Below, piece by piece: positions 25,251-33,949 of a stretch of DNA of 64,000 nt. Within the stretch, counting starts at the first letter, position 1; each line of letters starts with the position of its first letter. A program made the position numbers and the translations under genes. The stretch comes from Azotobacter bryophylli. Its GTDB lineage: Bacteria > Pseudomonadota > Gammaproteobacteria > Pseudomonadales > Pseudomonadaceae. The notes beneath the pieces were generated by a model. That model was not told the DNA's origin. It saw nothing but the letters and a program-made list of their open reading frames with translations, and did not search any database. The stretch is taken from positions 161,713-225,712 of the forward strand of contig NZ_JBHRSJ010000007.1 of assembly GCF_042643485.1 (NCBI RefSeq). The letters run 5' to 3'.

Positions 25251-26374
25251 TGGATTCCCATCTCCTGCAGCATCCGCGCGTTGACCCGGCGCACGTCGTA
25301 CTTCTCCTCGGCGATCTGCCGGGAGCGGGCGCCCATCCGGGTGACCAGGGCCGGCTCGTCGATGAAGCGCAGCATGGCCCGCGCCAGCGCGTCGACCGCC
25401 CGGACCGGCACCAGGAAGCCGTTTTCCTCCGGCACCACCGTCTCGCGGCAACCGGGCGCGTCGGTGGTGACGATCGCCCGGCCCATGGCCATGGCCTCCA
25501 GCACGGTGCGCGGCGTGCCCTCGCGGTAGGAGGGCAGGACGTAGACGCTGGCCGCGGCGATCGCCGGGCGCACGTCGTCCAGGCGCCCGAGGTAGCGGAC
25601 CACCCCTTCCTTCACCCAGCCGTCCAGCTCGTCGCGGCGGATGGCATCCGGGTTGCCATCGATCCAGCCGACCAGGTTGAAGGTCGCGGCGGGGAAGCGC
25701 GCCTTCACCTGGCGGGCCGCCGCCACGTACTCGCGCACGCCCTTGTCGCCCAGCAGGCGGGCGATCAGCAGGAAGCAGGGGGTCGCCGGCAGCGGCTCGA
25801 CGCGGTAGCGCGCGAGGTCCACCCCGGAGCCGTTGAGCACGCAGGAGGGGGTCGAGGGGCCGAGGATGCCCTGGCCGCGGAACAGCGCCTGGTCGTCCGG
25901 GTTCTGGAAGAACACCTTGTGCGTGCTGCGCAGGGCCAGCGCATACAGCCGCTCGACCAACAGGCGCAGCAGGCCGCGGCCGTCGCCGCCGCCGCGCTCG
26001 CCGATGAAGGCGTAGCCGAGGCCGGTGATCAGCGCGAAACGCTGCGGCACCCGCGCCAGCGAGGCGGCCAGGGTGCCGTAGATCACCGGCTTGATGGTGT
26101 AGCCGAGCACGCAGGTCGGGCGGATGCGTCGCTTCAGCCGCCAGAGGTGCAGCAGGGTGGCGCAGTCCTGCCAGGGGTTCATGCCGGTGCGCTGCAGCGG
26201 CACGTCGTGCACCCGCAGGCCGCGGTCCTCCAGGCTGCGGCGCAGGGTGCTGCCGGGCGGCACCTCCGGCACCGCCACGTGCACCTCGACCCCGCGGGCG
26301 AGCAGGTCGTCCAGCAGGGGGCCGCGGAACGGGATCAGCGAATCGGCGTAACTGGCGACGAGCAGGAAGATCAT
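25247..26374 (-). CDS. GT4 glycosyltransferase, PglA-like
   Basis: A 375-residue GT4 enzyme. The N terminus is MIFLLVASYADSLIPFRGPL, the donor site includes LLIARLLGDKGVREYVAAAR, and the EX7E region is SYREGTPRTVLEAMAMGRAI. PglA adds GalNAc to undecaprenyl-PP-bacillosamine, and this gene sits immediately before pglC as in Campylobacter. The open frame extends far upstream through the neighbouring gene, but the ATG at 26374 begins the fold and overlaps the upstream stop by four bases. UDP-GalNAc could come from the epimerase at 33916. The acceptor and donor are inferred from position. Confidence 0.86.
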   Translation of the reverse strand: MIFLLVASYADSLIPFRGPLLDDLLARGVEVHVAVPEVPPGSTLRRSLEDRGLRVHDVPLQRTGMNPWQDCATLLHLWRLKRRIRPTCVLGYTIKPVIYGTLAASLARVPQRFALITGLGYAFIGERGGGDGRGLLRLLVERLYALALRSTHKVFFQNPDDQALFRGQGILGPSTPSCVLNGSGVDLARYRVEPLPATPCFLLIARLLGDKGVREYVAAARQVKARFPAATFNLVGWIDGNPDAIRRDELDGWVKEGVVRYLGRLDDVRPAIAAASVYVLPSYREGTPRTVLEAMAMGRAIVTTDAPGCRETVVPEENGFLVPVRAVDALARAMLRFIDEPALVTRMGARSRQIAEEKYDVRRVNARMLQEMGIQ

Positions 26375-27582
26375 GGTCTGCGCCTCTGTCCGGGGAGAAG
26401 GCCGTAGGTCTGGTAGATCTTCATCACCGGCGTCATGCCGGGCTCCAGCTGCGCCTGGCGCGGCCGGCCGATGGCGGAGAGAAGCAGGAAGATCAGCATG
26501 GGGGCGAACATCCATTTCTGGCGCAGGGCGATGCCCAGGTTGGCGGTGGTCATGGACAGCACCAGCCAGGCCATCAGGGCGTAGCTCCAGAGGAAGACCC
26601 GGCTCTCCCGCTGCTTGCGCGCCGGGTTCTGCAGGATGGCGTAGCCGCCGGCGGCGAACAGGTAGAGCAGGATCAGGTTGTCGATGGCCGCGGCCAGCGC
26701 GAAGGGACTGCGCGCCTCGATCAGCAGCGGGCGGAACAGGTAGGTGAAGAGCTGCATGGGCAGGCTCATGGAGGCGATGTCCACGCTGCCGCCGCCTGCC
26801 ATGTTCTGCGCCTGCCGGCTTTCCACGTAGCTCTTCAGGCTGTCGGCGCTGACGTTGTCGCCGACCCCGGCGTAGTGCAGGGCGAAGGGCACCATGGCGG
26901 CCGCCACCGCGGCGGCGACGGTGCCGAGGAGGAGCTTCTTGCCGGGCGTAGTCTTGGGGTCGACCAAGGGCGCCACGGTCAGCCCCATCACCATCAGCCC
27001 AGCCATGTGCGGGCGCACCAGCAGCATCAGGGCCACGGCGAAGGCCATCAGCAGGGGCCGGCGACCGAGGTCCAGCGAAGCCCACAGGGCCAGGCCGACG
27101 GCCATGAAGGCCGGCGCGTCCTTGCCGATGGCCGAGGACCAGAAGCTGACCGAGGGCAGGAACACGATCAGGGTGGCCAGGCGCCGGATGTAGGCCGCCT
27201 TGTCCCGGGTGGCGATCCGCAGGCAGCCGTCGAAGGCCAGCAGGCCGATGCTGCCGAAGACGTTGTAGACCAGGAAGGTGCCGATCAGCGACAGGCCCAA
27301 TCCCTGGGTCATCAGCGCGGTGAGATACCTGACGCCGGTGGTACCGGGGGCGAACGGGCCTTCCAGGACGAAGGAGTTGCGGTAGTAGCCCAGGGCGTCG
27401 GCGCCGTAGCGCAGCGCGTAGAGGCAGTAGAAGACGCAGAACAGCGTGTGCCAGCCGTAGAGCGCCAGGCTGCGCCCGCTGCTGCACACCAGGCGGCGGC
27501 CGACGGCGACCGCGACGGCCGCGCCGACCAGCAGGACCAGGGCGGAGGTGATCAGTTGCCAGGCGGAAGCGTTGAGTTCCAT
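26371..27582 (-). CDS. Polytopic membrane protein, probable Wzy-like polymerase
   Basis: A 403-residue protein with about ten hydrophobic segments and a hydrophilic loop around residues 240-280 (DNVSADSLKSYVESRQAQNM). SFWSSAIGKDAPAFMAVGLA and RPHMAGLMVMGL are typical of EpsG/Wzy-like polymerases. It stands where Campylobacter loci carry the oligosaccharyltransferase pglB. It is far shorter than PglB and lacks a WWDYG motif and a large C-terminal domain, so I do not call it an oligosaccharyltransferase. With Wzc and Wza in the same operon a polymerase is the best reading. Its ATG lacks a clear ribosome site, and the 3' end overlaps the pglA-like gene by four bases. Confidence 0.72.
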   Translation of the reverse strand: MELNASAWQLITSALVLLVGAAVAVAVGRRLVCSSGRSLALYGWHTLFCVFYCLYALRYGADALGYYRNSFVLEGPFAPGTTGVRYLTALMTQGLGLSLIGTFLVYNVFGSIGLLAFDGCLRIATRDKAAYIRRLATLIVFLPSVSFWSSAIGKDAPAFMAVGLALWASLDLGRRPLLMAFAVALMLLVRPHMAGLMVMGLTVAPLVDPKTTPGKKLLLGTVAAAVAAAMVPFALHYAGVGDNVSADSLKSYVESRQAQNMAGGGSVDIASMSLPMQLFTYLFRPLLIEARSPFALAAAIDNLILLYLFAAGGYAILQNPARKQRESRVFLWSYALMAWLVLSMTTANLGIALRQKWMFAPMLIFLLLSAIGRPRQAQLEPGMTPVMKIYQTYGLLPGQRRRP

Positions 27583-27614
27583 GGTCGGGACGGTCCGTAT
27601 CGGGAAAAAGGGCG

Positions 27615-28715
27615 TCAGGCCAGGCCGGTCGAGCCGGCGTAGAGCGCCAGCCAGCGGGCCGCGGCGGCATCCAGGGAGAAGCGTTCCTGCACGCGCCGGC
27701 GGGCCCGCTCGCCCAGCATGGCGCGCTCCCGCTCGCTGAGGCCCAGGGCCCAACGCAGCCCTCGCGCCAGCGCCTCCGGGTCGCGGGCCGGGACCAGTCC
27801 GCCGGCATCGCCGAGGACTTCCTTCACGCCCCCGGAATCGGTGGCCACCACCACCCGCTGGCAGGCCATCGCCTCGGCGACCACCAGGCCGAAGCCCTCC
27901 CAGGCCGAGGAGAGGACGAAGATGTCGGCGGCGGTCATCAGCCGGGCCACGTCGCTGCGCACGCCGAGGAAGCGCAGGCGCCCGGCCAGGCCCAGGGCCT
28001 CGGCCTGGGCGACCAGCCGAGCCCTGAGCGGGCCGTCGCCGACGATCAGCACGCGGAAGTCGGGGGCGTCCGGCCCGAGCCGGCCCAGGGCGGCGAGCAG
28101 GGTCGGGTAGTCCTTGGCCTCGTAGAGCCGCCCGACCGCCAGGATCAGCGGGCAGTCCGGGGCCAGGCCGAGTTCTTCGCGCAGCTCCTGGCGGTAGAAC
28201 TCCGAGTAGCGGAATTCGTCGGTGGAGATGCCGTTGTGCACGGTGATCATCCGCCCCGGCGGCACCGCGCGGCGGGCGACGAAGGCCTCCACCGCGGCGT
28301 CGCTGACGTTGGTGGAGATGTCCGCCAGACGGTCGGTGAGGCGATACAGGGCCATCCGCAGGCGGCCGCCCTCGTGGGTGCTGTGGGCGCTGGAGATGAC
28401 CCGCGGGATGCCGACCGACAGGCGCAGCAGGCGGGCCAGCAGGTTGGCGTGGACCATGTGGCTGTGCACGATGTCCGGCTCGAAGGCCTTGATCAGCTGC
28501 CGCAGGCGCAGGTAGGCGCGCGCCAGGGTGTAGGCCGAGTCGACCTGCAGGTCGACCACCCGGATCTGCCGGCAGCGGGGGCGCAGCAGCGCCCGGCCGG
28601 TGAGGTAGGCGATCACCACCTCGTGGCCGCGGCCGGCGAAGCTGTCGGCGAGGCTGGTCACCACCCGCTCCGCGCCGCCGACGCCGAGCCCGGTGACCAC
28701 CAGGAGGATCTTCAT
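27615..28715 (-). CDS. GT4 glycosyltransferase (PglJ/PglH-like)
   Basis: A 366-residue GT4 enzyme. It opens MKILLVVTGLGVGGAERVVT with the GGAERV signature shared by PglH and PglJ. It has LILAVGRLYEAKDYPTLLAA in the linker and SSAWEGFGLVVAEAMACQRV as the EX7E site. The ATG at 28715 has GAGG nine bases upstream; a start at 28739 is possible but has no ribosome site. It lies 32 bp upstream of the Wzy-like gene. It probably adds a HexNAc or uronic acid to the lipid-linked chain. Confidence 0.87.
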   Translation of the reverse strand: MKILLVVTGLGVGGAERVVTSLADSFAGRGHEVVIAYLTGRALLRPRCRQIRVVDLQVDSAYTLARAYLRLRQLIKAFEPDIVHSHMVHANLLARLLRLSVGIPRVISSAHSTHEGGRLRMALYRLTDRLADISTNVSDAAVEAFVARRAVPPGRMITVHNGISTDEFRYSEFYRQELREELGLAPDCPLILAVGRLYEAKDYPTLLAALGRLGPDAPDFRVLIVGDGPLRARLVAQAEALGLAGRLRFLGVRSDVARLMTAADIFVLSSAWEGFGLVVAEAMACQRVVVATDSGGVKEVLGDAGGLVPARDPEALARGLRWALGLSERERAMLGERARRRVQERFSLDAAAARWLALYAGSTGLA

Positions 28716-28743
28716 GGCCGCTGGCCTCTTGCCCGTCATGGTT

Positions 28744-29823
28744 TCAGCACTCCAGCAGTTCGAGCCATTGCTGGCGGATCAGGCCGGGCGAATACTGCTC
28801 GGCCTTGCGGCTGGCCAGGCGCGACAGCTCCGCGCGTCGCCCGGGATCGCGGATCAGCTGCAGCAGGTTCGCGGCGAAGGCTTCGACGTCGCCGTTCGCC
28901 ACCAGCTGCACGCCGCAGCCTTCGAGGATCTCGGCCGGCCCGGTCTCGCAGTCGAAGCTGACCACCGGCAGGCCGAAGGCCAGGCTTTCCAGCAGCACCA
29001 TGGGGAAGCCCTCCGATCTGGAACTCAGGCAGAAGATCGCCGCGCCGCGGTAGTGGGCGTGGATGTCCGGGGTCGCGGGCTCCAGGCGCACGCGCCCGGC
29101 GATCCCGGCCGAGCGGCACTGGCAGTCCAATTCGTCCCGGTCCCGCTCGCCGAGGCCGACGATCTCCAGCGTCCACTCCGGGACCAGGTGGCAGATCCGC
29201 GCCCAGGCCTCGATCAGCCGGTCGTAGCCCTTGATGTGCGCCGGCCGGCCGACGGCGAGGATGGTGGTGCTGTGCAGCGGGTAGGCGTGGCTCTTCTGCA
29301 CCGGGAAGGACAGCGGGTTGGGGATGGCGCGGATGGGCGCCCGGCCGCCCGCGCTCTGCCACAGCGCCCGGTCGCGCTCGGTGAGGGTGACCACCGCGTC
29401 GCAGCAGCGGGCGGCGAGGAAGCGTGCCAGCCGCCGGCTCCGGCGGCCGTGGTCGGTGCGGAAGTTGAAGTGCTCCCAGCAGATGTGGCGGATGCCCAGC
29501 CCAGCCATGGCCGGCAGGCTGAACAGCGCCAGGAGGCTCTCCACGTCGATGACCACCTCGGGCCGCCGCCGCGCCAGGCTCCGGCGCAGCCGCCAGACGG
29601 CCTGCAGGTACTTGCGGCGGTAGTTGTTCGGGCCGGCGAACAGCTGCTCCAGGCGGATGCTTTCGTGCAGCGGGAAGAAGGGCGCGAGGCCGCCCTGGAC
29701 GCTGAGGAGCGAGACCTCGTGGCCCAGCTCGGCCAGGGCGCTGGCGACCACTGCGGTGACCCGCTCGGTGCCGCCCGGGCGGTTCATGTCGCCGGACAGG
29801 AAGGTGATCTTCTTCGGCTTCAT
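28744..29823 (-). CDS. GT4 glycosyltransferase (PglH/PglJ-like)
   Basis: A 359-residue GT4 enzyme. The N terminus is MKPKKITFLSGDMNRPGGTE with the GGTERV loop. The linker is TILAVGRPAHIKGYDRLIEA, and the donor site is SSRSEGFPMVLLESLAFGLP. The frame is open well upstream because of GC-rich sequence, but homology begins at 29823. It is one of three consecutive GT4 genes, matching the GT-rich middle of a pgl-type locus. GGTERV-type enzymes often use UDP-GalNAc or UDP-GlcNAc; specificity here is not proven. Confidence 0.87.
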   Translation of the reverse strand: MKPKKITFLSGDMNRPGGTERVTAVVASALAELGHEVSLLSVQGGLAPFFPLHESIRLEQLFAGPNNYRRKYLQAVWRLRRSLARRRPEVVIDVESLLALFSLPAMAGLGIRHICWEHFNFRTDHGRRSRRLARFLAARCCDAVVTLTERDRALWQSAGGRAPIRAIPNPLSFPVQKSHAYPLHSTTILAVGRPAHIKGYDRLIEAWARICHLVPEWTLEIVGLGERDRDELDCQCRSAGIAGRVRLEPATPDIHAHYRGAAIFCLSSRSEGFPMVLLESLAFGLPVVSFDCETGPAEILEGCGVQLVANGDVEAFAANLLQLIRDPGRRAELSRLASRKAEQYSPGLIRQQWLELLEC

Positions 29824-29834
29824 CGGCGGCTCGC

Positions 29835-31028
29835 TCAGAGGGACGGCCGGCAGGACGGCAGGGCGTCGGCGGCCGATGTGCGGCGGGCCGCGGGCAGGAC
29901 GCTGCGGTAGGCGTCGAGGATCTCGTCGGTCCAGTGCTCGAAGCAGCGGGCCATGGCCGCCCGGCAGTCCTCGGCCATCTGCCGCCGACGTTCGCCGTCG
30001 CGCTGGCGGTGCTCGCGGATGATCGTCGCCAGGGCGCTGCCGTCGCCCGGCTCGAACAGGTAGCCGGTGACGCCGTCCTCCACGTACTCGGGGATGCCGC
30101 CGACCCTCGAGGCGGCCACCGGGGTGCCGACGGCCATGGCTTCCAGGATGGTCAGCGGCGCGCTGTCCTCGATGCCGTGATAGGGCACCGAGGGGCAGAG
30201 CACCAGCTCGGCGCCGCGCATGATGCCGATGGTCTCGTCGTGGTCCCGGACGCCGAGGAAGCGCACGTGGTCCTCCAGCTTCAGGTACAGGGCGAGATCG
30301 ACCAGCGCCTTGCCGGCCGGCCCTTCGCCGAGGATCAGCAGATGCGGGCGTTCCTGCGGCGGGATGGCGGCGATGGCCTCGATGGCCACTTCGGTGCCCT
30401 TTTCCGGCGACAGCCGGGAGGCGACCACCACGTAGCCCGGCTCGTGGTGGAACGGCCGGCTGGCCGCCAGCAGGGCGTCGGGATCGACCGCGTTGGGAAT
30501 CTGCACGATCCGCCCCGGCTCGACGCCGTACTCGGCCAGGCGGCGCGACTGCAGGCGGTTGAGGGTGATGAACAGGTCGGTCCGCTCCAGGGCCTCGTCC
30601 TGGATCGCCCGGTACTTGCGCAATAGCTCGTCGTCCGCGGCCAGCCCCAGGGCCTGGCATTCGATCAGCCAGAAGCTGTGCACCGTCTGCACGATGGGCG
30701 TGTCGCGCAGGGCGGAGCGGGCGATGGTCACCGAGGCGAAGGGGTGCTGGGTATGGAAGACCGTGGGGCGCGTGCGCAGCCGGTTCAGCTCCCGGGCCTT
30801 GGCGTTCAGCTCGAAGTCCACCATCCGCGCCCGACGGTCGCCGGCCAGGCGGCCGAGCACGTAGCTGGCGACCCGCTGCGGCGAGAAGCGCGGCACCGGG
30901 CGGTGGCGGATCTCGACGAAGGGCGCCTGCCGTTCGGCCAGGGCGCCGGTCAGGTTGCGGTAGTAGACGTACTTGCCGCCCAGGTGCTTGCCCTCGGCGA
31001 TCAGGCCGATCAACAGATCGCTGTTCAT
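29835..31028 (-). CDS. GT4 glycosyltransferase (cluster 2)
   Basis: A 397-residue GT4 enzyme starting MNSDLLIGLIAEGKHLGGKY. It includes HTQHPFASVTIARSALR, VQTVHSFWLIECQALGL and the donor region VVVASRLSPEKGTEVAIEAI, with EDSAPLTILEAMAVGTPVAA as the EX7E site. GGAG lies seven bases before the ATG at 31028. It follows the GT2 gene by about 60 bp and precedes another GT4 by 11 bp. It should add one residue of the cluster 2 repeat unit. Confidence 0.86.
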   Translation of the reverse strand: MNSDLLIGLIAEGKHLGGKYVYYRNLTGALAERQAPFVEIRHRPVPRFSPQRVASYVLGRLAGDRRARMVDFELNAKARELNRLRTRPTVFHTQHPFASVTIARSALRDTPIVQTVHSFWLIECQALGLAADDELLRKYRAIQDEALERTDLFITLNRLQSRRLAEYGVEPGRIVQIPNAVDPDALLAASRPFHHEPGYVVVASRLSPEKGTEVAIEAIAAIPPQERPHLLILGEGPAGKALVDLALYLKLEDHVRFLGVRDHDETIGIMRGAELVLCPSVPYHGIEDSAPLTILEAMAVGTPVAASRVGGIPEYVEDGVTGYLFEPGDGSALATIIREHRQRDGERRRQMAEDCRAAMARCFEHWTDEILDAYRSVLPAARRTSAADALPSCRPSL

Positions 31029-31090
31029 GTCTCGTCTCCCGCGGAGTCGCTGGATCAACGAATGAGCGGAGCGCTGGCGGCGGCGCCGCC

Positions 31091-32005
31091 TCAGGTGATG
31101 TAGGTGCATTTGCGCAGCAGCTTCAGGTTGACGCGGCTGAGGCCGTTGTCGGGGCTGCCGAAGGTCCGGAAGTGCAGGGCCCAGAGTCGGCCCAGCAGGG
31201 AGCCGCCGGGGATCTGCTGCTCGATGGTGCGGACCGCCTCGGCCGGTTTGTTCAGGTAGAAGTACTTTTCCGCCAGATTGATGGCGTTCTTGATCCGGGC
31301 CTTGGTGTCCCGTTCGTAGAGCTCCGCGTACTTGCGGTTCTGCTCCAGGTGCGACTCGATGCTCCGCTCGTTGCTGTACAGGTGCTCGCCCGGGTGGTGG
31401 TTGACCCTGACCAGGGGCCGGCGGACGTAGGCGAACTCGAACCGCTGGCAGATGCGGATCAGCAGGTCGTGGTCCTCCATGGCGCTCATCTTCTCGTCGA
31501 AGAGGATGCCGTAGTCCCGCAGCACTGTCCGCGGGACCATCAGAAACGGCGCCCCGGCCCCGACGTTGTCGCGGGCCAGCAGGTGGTGCAGGGCGTTCTT
31601 GTCTATCCGCGGCAGCCAGGTGCTCATCCGGCCGTCCCCGTAGCAGTCGTCCCGGCCGCAGGTGACCGCGCCGAGCGTGGTGTTGCGGATCTTCGAGTAC
31701 TGCTCGATCACCTTGTCCGGGTGGTATTCGTCGTCCGAGTCGAGGAAGGTGACGTAGCGTCCCTCGGCCCTGGCGATGCCGACGTTGCGTGCGCCGGAGG
31801 CGCGCAGGTTGCCGGGGTTCCTCAGATAGAGGATGCGCGAGTCCCGGAAGCCGGCGACCACCTCTTCGGTGTCGTCGGTGGAGGCGTCGTCGACGACGAT
31901 CAGCTGGATTTCCCGATAGGACTGCGCCAGGGCGCTGCGGATCGCCCGGCCGAGCAGGCGCGCCCGGTTGTAGGTCGGCAGGATGATGCTTACCAGGTCG
32001 TTCAT
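31091..32005 (-). CDS. GT2 glycosyltransferase (GT-A fold)
   Basis: A 304-residue inverting GT2 enzyme. VSIILPTYNRARLLGRAIRS starts the nucleotide-binding fold, VVDDASTDDT is the first acidic site, and YVTFLDSDDEYHPDKV holds the DXD motif. The C-terminal 80 residues form a helical extension without membrane segments. C. jejuni pgl loci carry a single GT2, PglI, which adds a branching glucose; this is also the only GT2 among four transferases in the cluster. The start ATG at 32005 lies 57 bp after the ABC transporter gene. Confidence 0.88.
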   Translation of the reverse strand: MNDLVSIILPTYNRARLLGRAIRSALAQSYREIQLIVVDDASTDDTEEVVAGFRDSRILYLRNPGNLRASGARNVGIARAEGRYVTFLDSDDEYHPDKVIEQYSKIRNTTLGAVTCGRDDCYGDGRMSTWLPRIDKNALHHLLARDNVGAGAPFLMVPRTVLRDYGILFDEKMSAMEDHDLLIRICQRFEFAYVRRPLVRVNHHPGEHLYSNERSIESHLEQNRKYAELYERDTKARIKNAINLAEKYFYLNKPAEAVRTIEQQIPGGSLLGRLWALHFRTFGSPDNGLSRVNLKLLRKCTYIT

Positions 32006-32062
32006 GGCTTTGGCTCCCGGGCTGGGGATCGGACCAGGGCGCGAGGCGCGGGCATGCCGGCC

Positions 32063-33949
32063 TCAGGCCTTCCTCAGGTGCTTGTCGATGATTTCGGCGT
32101 GGCTGCCGGTGCGCACCAGCACGCCATGCTCCAGTTCGAAGATCCTGTCGCAATCGCTCAGCGTGGAAAGGCGGTGGGCGATCATCAGCACGGTCAGTTC
32201 GCCGCCCAGTTCGCCGATGGCCTGCATCACCTGGCTTTCCGTGCAGTCGTCCAGGGCGCTGGTGGCCTCGTCGAAGATCAGCACGTCGGCCTCCCGGTAC
32301 AGCGCCCGGGCGATGCCGATGCGCTGGCGCTGCCCGCCCGAGAGGCGCACGCCGCGCTCGCCGACCAGGGTCTCGTAGCCTTCCGGCAGCGCCTCGATGA
32401 ACTGGTCGATGTGCGCCTGGCGGGCGGCCCGGCGCAGGCGCTGCGGGTCGATCCGCCGGCGCTCGACGCCGAAGGCGATGTTCTCGGCGATGGAGCTGTC
32501 GGCCAGGTAGATGCTCTGCGGCACGTGGGCGATGCGCGCCTGCCAGGCGCGCCGGTTGGCGGCGGTCAGCTCCACGCCGTCGATCAGGATCTTGCCGCTG
32601 CAGGGCTCCAGCAGGCCCATCAGCAGGTCCAGGGTGGTGCTCTTGCCGCTGCCGGTCTTGCCGATGAAGCCGACCCGGCTGCCCTTGGGGATGTCCAGGC
32701 TGAGGTGGCGGATCACCTCCGGGGCACCCGGCGCGTAGCGGAAGCAGAGGTCCTGCAGGGCCAGGCCGCGGGCGAAGGACAGCGGCCGCGGCGGCTCCGG
32801 GCTGGCGTACTCGGCGGGGATGGGCTGCTCGATCAGGTCGATCACGTCGTCGATGTCGCCCAGGTTGCCCATGATGGTGGCCCAGCCGTTGTACAGCTGC
32901 TGCATCAGCGGCAGCAGGCGCTGCGCGCCGATGGCCAGGGCGCCGAGGACCGGGATGGCCGCGGCCACGCCGCCGTCGCGCTGGCTCAGCCAGTAGGCGA
33001 GCACGGCGATCATCAGCATGCCGATGGATTCGATCAGGTAGCGCGGCGCGCCGGCGATGAAGGTGTTGGCCACCATCGCCCGCCGCAGGTCGCCGTCGAC
33101 CTGGTGGAAGCGCTCGACGTAGAGCTCCTGGGAGCCGTCGATCAGCACGTCGCGAATGCCGCCGAGCCCTTCCTGGATGGCCTGCACCCGGACGTTCTGC
33201 GCACCGGCGATGATCCGGCTGTTGTCGCGCAGCTTGCGCCGGGTGCCGAGGGTGATCGCCAGGTAGAGCAGGGTGAAGCCGACGCCGGCGACGCTGGCGA
33301 CCAGCGGGTCGATGAGGATCAGCGCGGCGAAGATGGCCAGAGCCATGATGGCGGCGATGATGGCGTTGATCAGCGGCAGGAGCATGCCCTTGACCACGTT
33401 CTGCGCCTTGCTCATGCCGGCGATGATCTGGCTGGTGTTGCGCGCCACGTGGTAGCGGTAGGGCTGGTAGAGGGTGCGCCGGTAGACCTCGACGCCGAGG
33501 TCGTAGCCGATGCCGAAGGTGATCCGGTTGCTGACCCAGAGCAGCAGCATGCGCACCGCCGCGGCGCTCACCGCGATCGCGCCGAACAGCAGGGTCGCCG
33601 GCAATAGCAGGTCCTGCCGGTCGTGCCAGCCGAGGGCGGCGAAACCCTGCTGCAGCAGCGGGTATTCCAGGGCCTTGCCCGGCTCGGCCATCAGGGTCAG
33701 GAAGGGCAGCACGGCGCCCAGGGTGGCCAGCTCGGCCAGGGCACCGAGCAGCATGAGCGCGAGCAGGCCGGCCAGTTGCACGCGCCGTCGCCGCGAGAGG
33801 TGGGCGTAGAGCCGGCGGATGGCGCCGGCCAGCGAGGCCCGCGTGCCCGGTACGGCGGTTTTCGGAACGAACGTGCCAACCAAGAGGCGCAAGAACCTGT
33901 GCCGCAGGCTGCTGTTCAGCGTGCGGCGAGCTGTACTGCTGACGGACAT
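32063..33949 (-). CDS. pglK: ABC-type lipid-linked oligosaccharide flippase (PglK-like)
   Basis: A 628-residue half-transporter with six membrane helices (about 55-350) fused to an ATPase domain. Walker A is GKTGSGKSTTL, the signature is LSGGQRQRIGIARALY, and Walker B is VLIFDEATSALD, followed by the switch His in MIAHRLST. The closest functional model is PglK, which flips undecaprenyl-PP-heptasaccharide; MsbA-like lipid A flippases are the alternative. No Wzx gene exists in cluster 2, and the neighbours (C4-epimerase before, GTs after) match the gne-pglK order of Campylobacter. AGGA lies eight bases before the ATG at 33949. The start overlaps the epimerase gene by 34 bp. Confidence 0.88.
   Translation of the reverse strand: MSVSSTARRTLNSSLRHRFLRLLVGTFVPKTAVPGTRASLAGAIRRLYAHLSRRRRVQLAGLLALMLLGALAELATLGAVLPFLTLMAEPGKALEYPLLQQGFAALGWHDRQDLLLPATLLFGAIAVSAAAVRMLLLWVSNRITFGIGYDLGVEVYRRTLYQPYRYHVARNTSQIIAGMSKAQNVVKGMLLPLINAIIAAIMALAIFAALILIDPLVASVAGVGFTLLYLAITLGTRRKLRDNSRIIAGAQNVRVQAIQEGLGGIRDVLIDGSQELYVERFHQVDGDLRRAMVANTFIAGAPRYLIESIGMLMIAVLAYWLSQRDGGVAAAIPVLGALAIGAQRLLPLMQQLYNGWATIMGNLGDIDDVIDLIEQPIPAEYASPEPPRPLSFARGLALQDLCFRYAPGAPEVIRHLSLDIPKGSRVGFIGKTGSGKSTTLDLLMGLLEPCSGKILIDGVELTAANRRAWQARIAHVPQSIYLADSSIAENIAFGVERRRIDPQRLRRAARQAHIDQFIEALPEGYETLVGERGVRLSGGQRQRIGIARALYREADVLIFDEATSALDDCTESQVMQAIGELGGELTVLMIAHRLSTLSDCDRIFELEHGVLVRTGSHAEIIDKHLRKA

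Noticed and set aside
26371..27582. PglB-type oligosaccharyltransferase
   Set aside because: The protein is about 400 residues, lacks the WWDYG motif and has no large C-terminal soluble domain, so protein N-glycosylation by this locus is not supported.
31172..33607. An 811-codon plus-strand open frame opposite the ABC transporter and glycosyltransferase genes (similar long frames at 15189-17336, 20615-22489, 36280-38637, 8950-10575)
   Set aside because: These mirror GC-rich minus-strand genes, have Asp/Gly/Val/His-biased composition, no recognisable domains and no ribosome sites. They are antisense by-products of high third-position GC.
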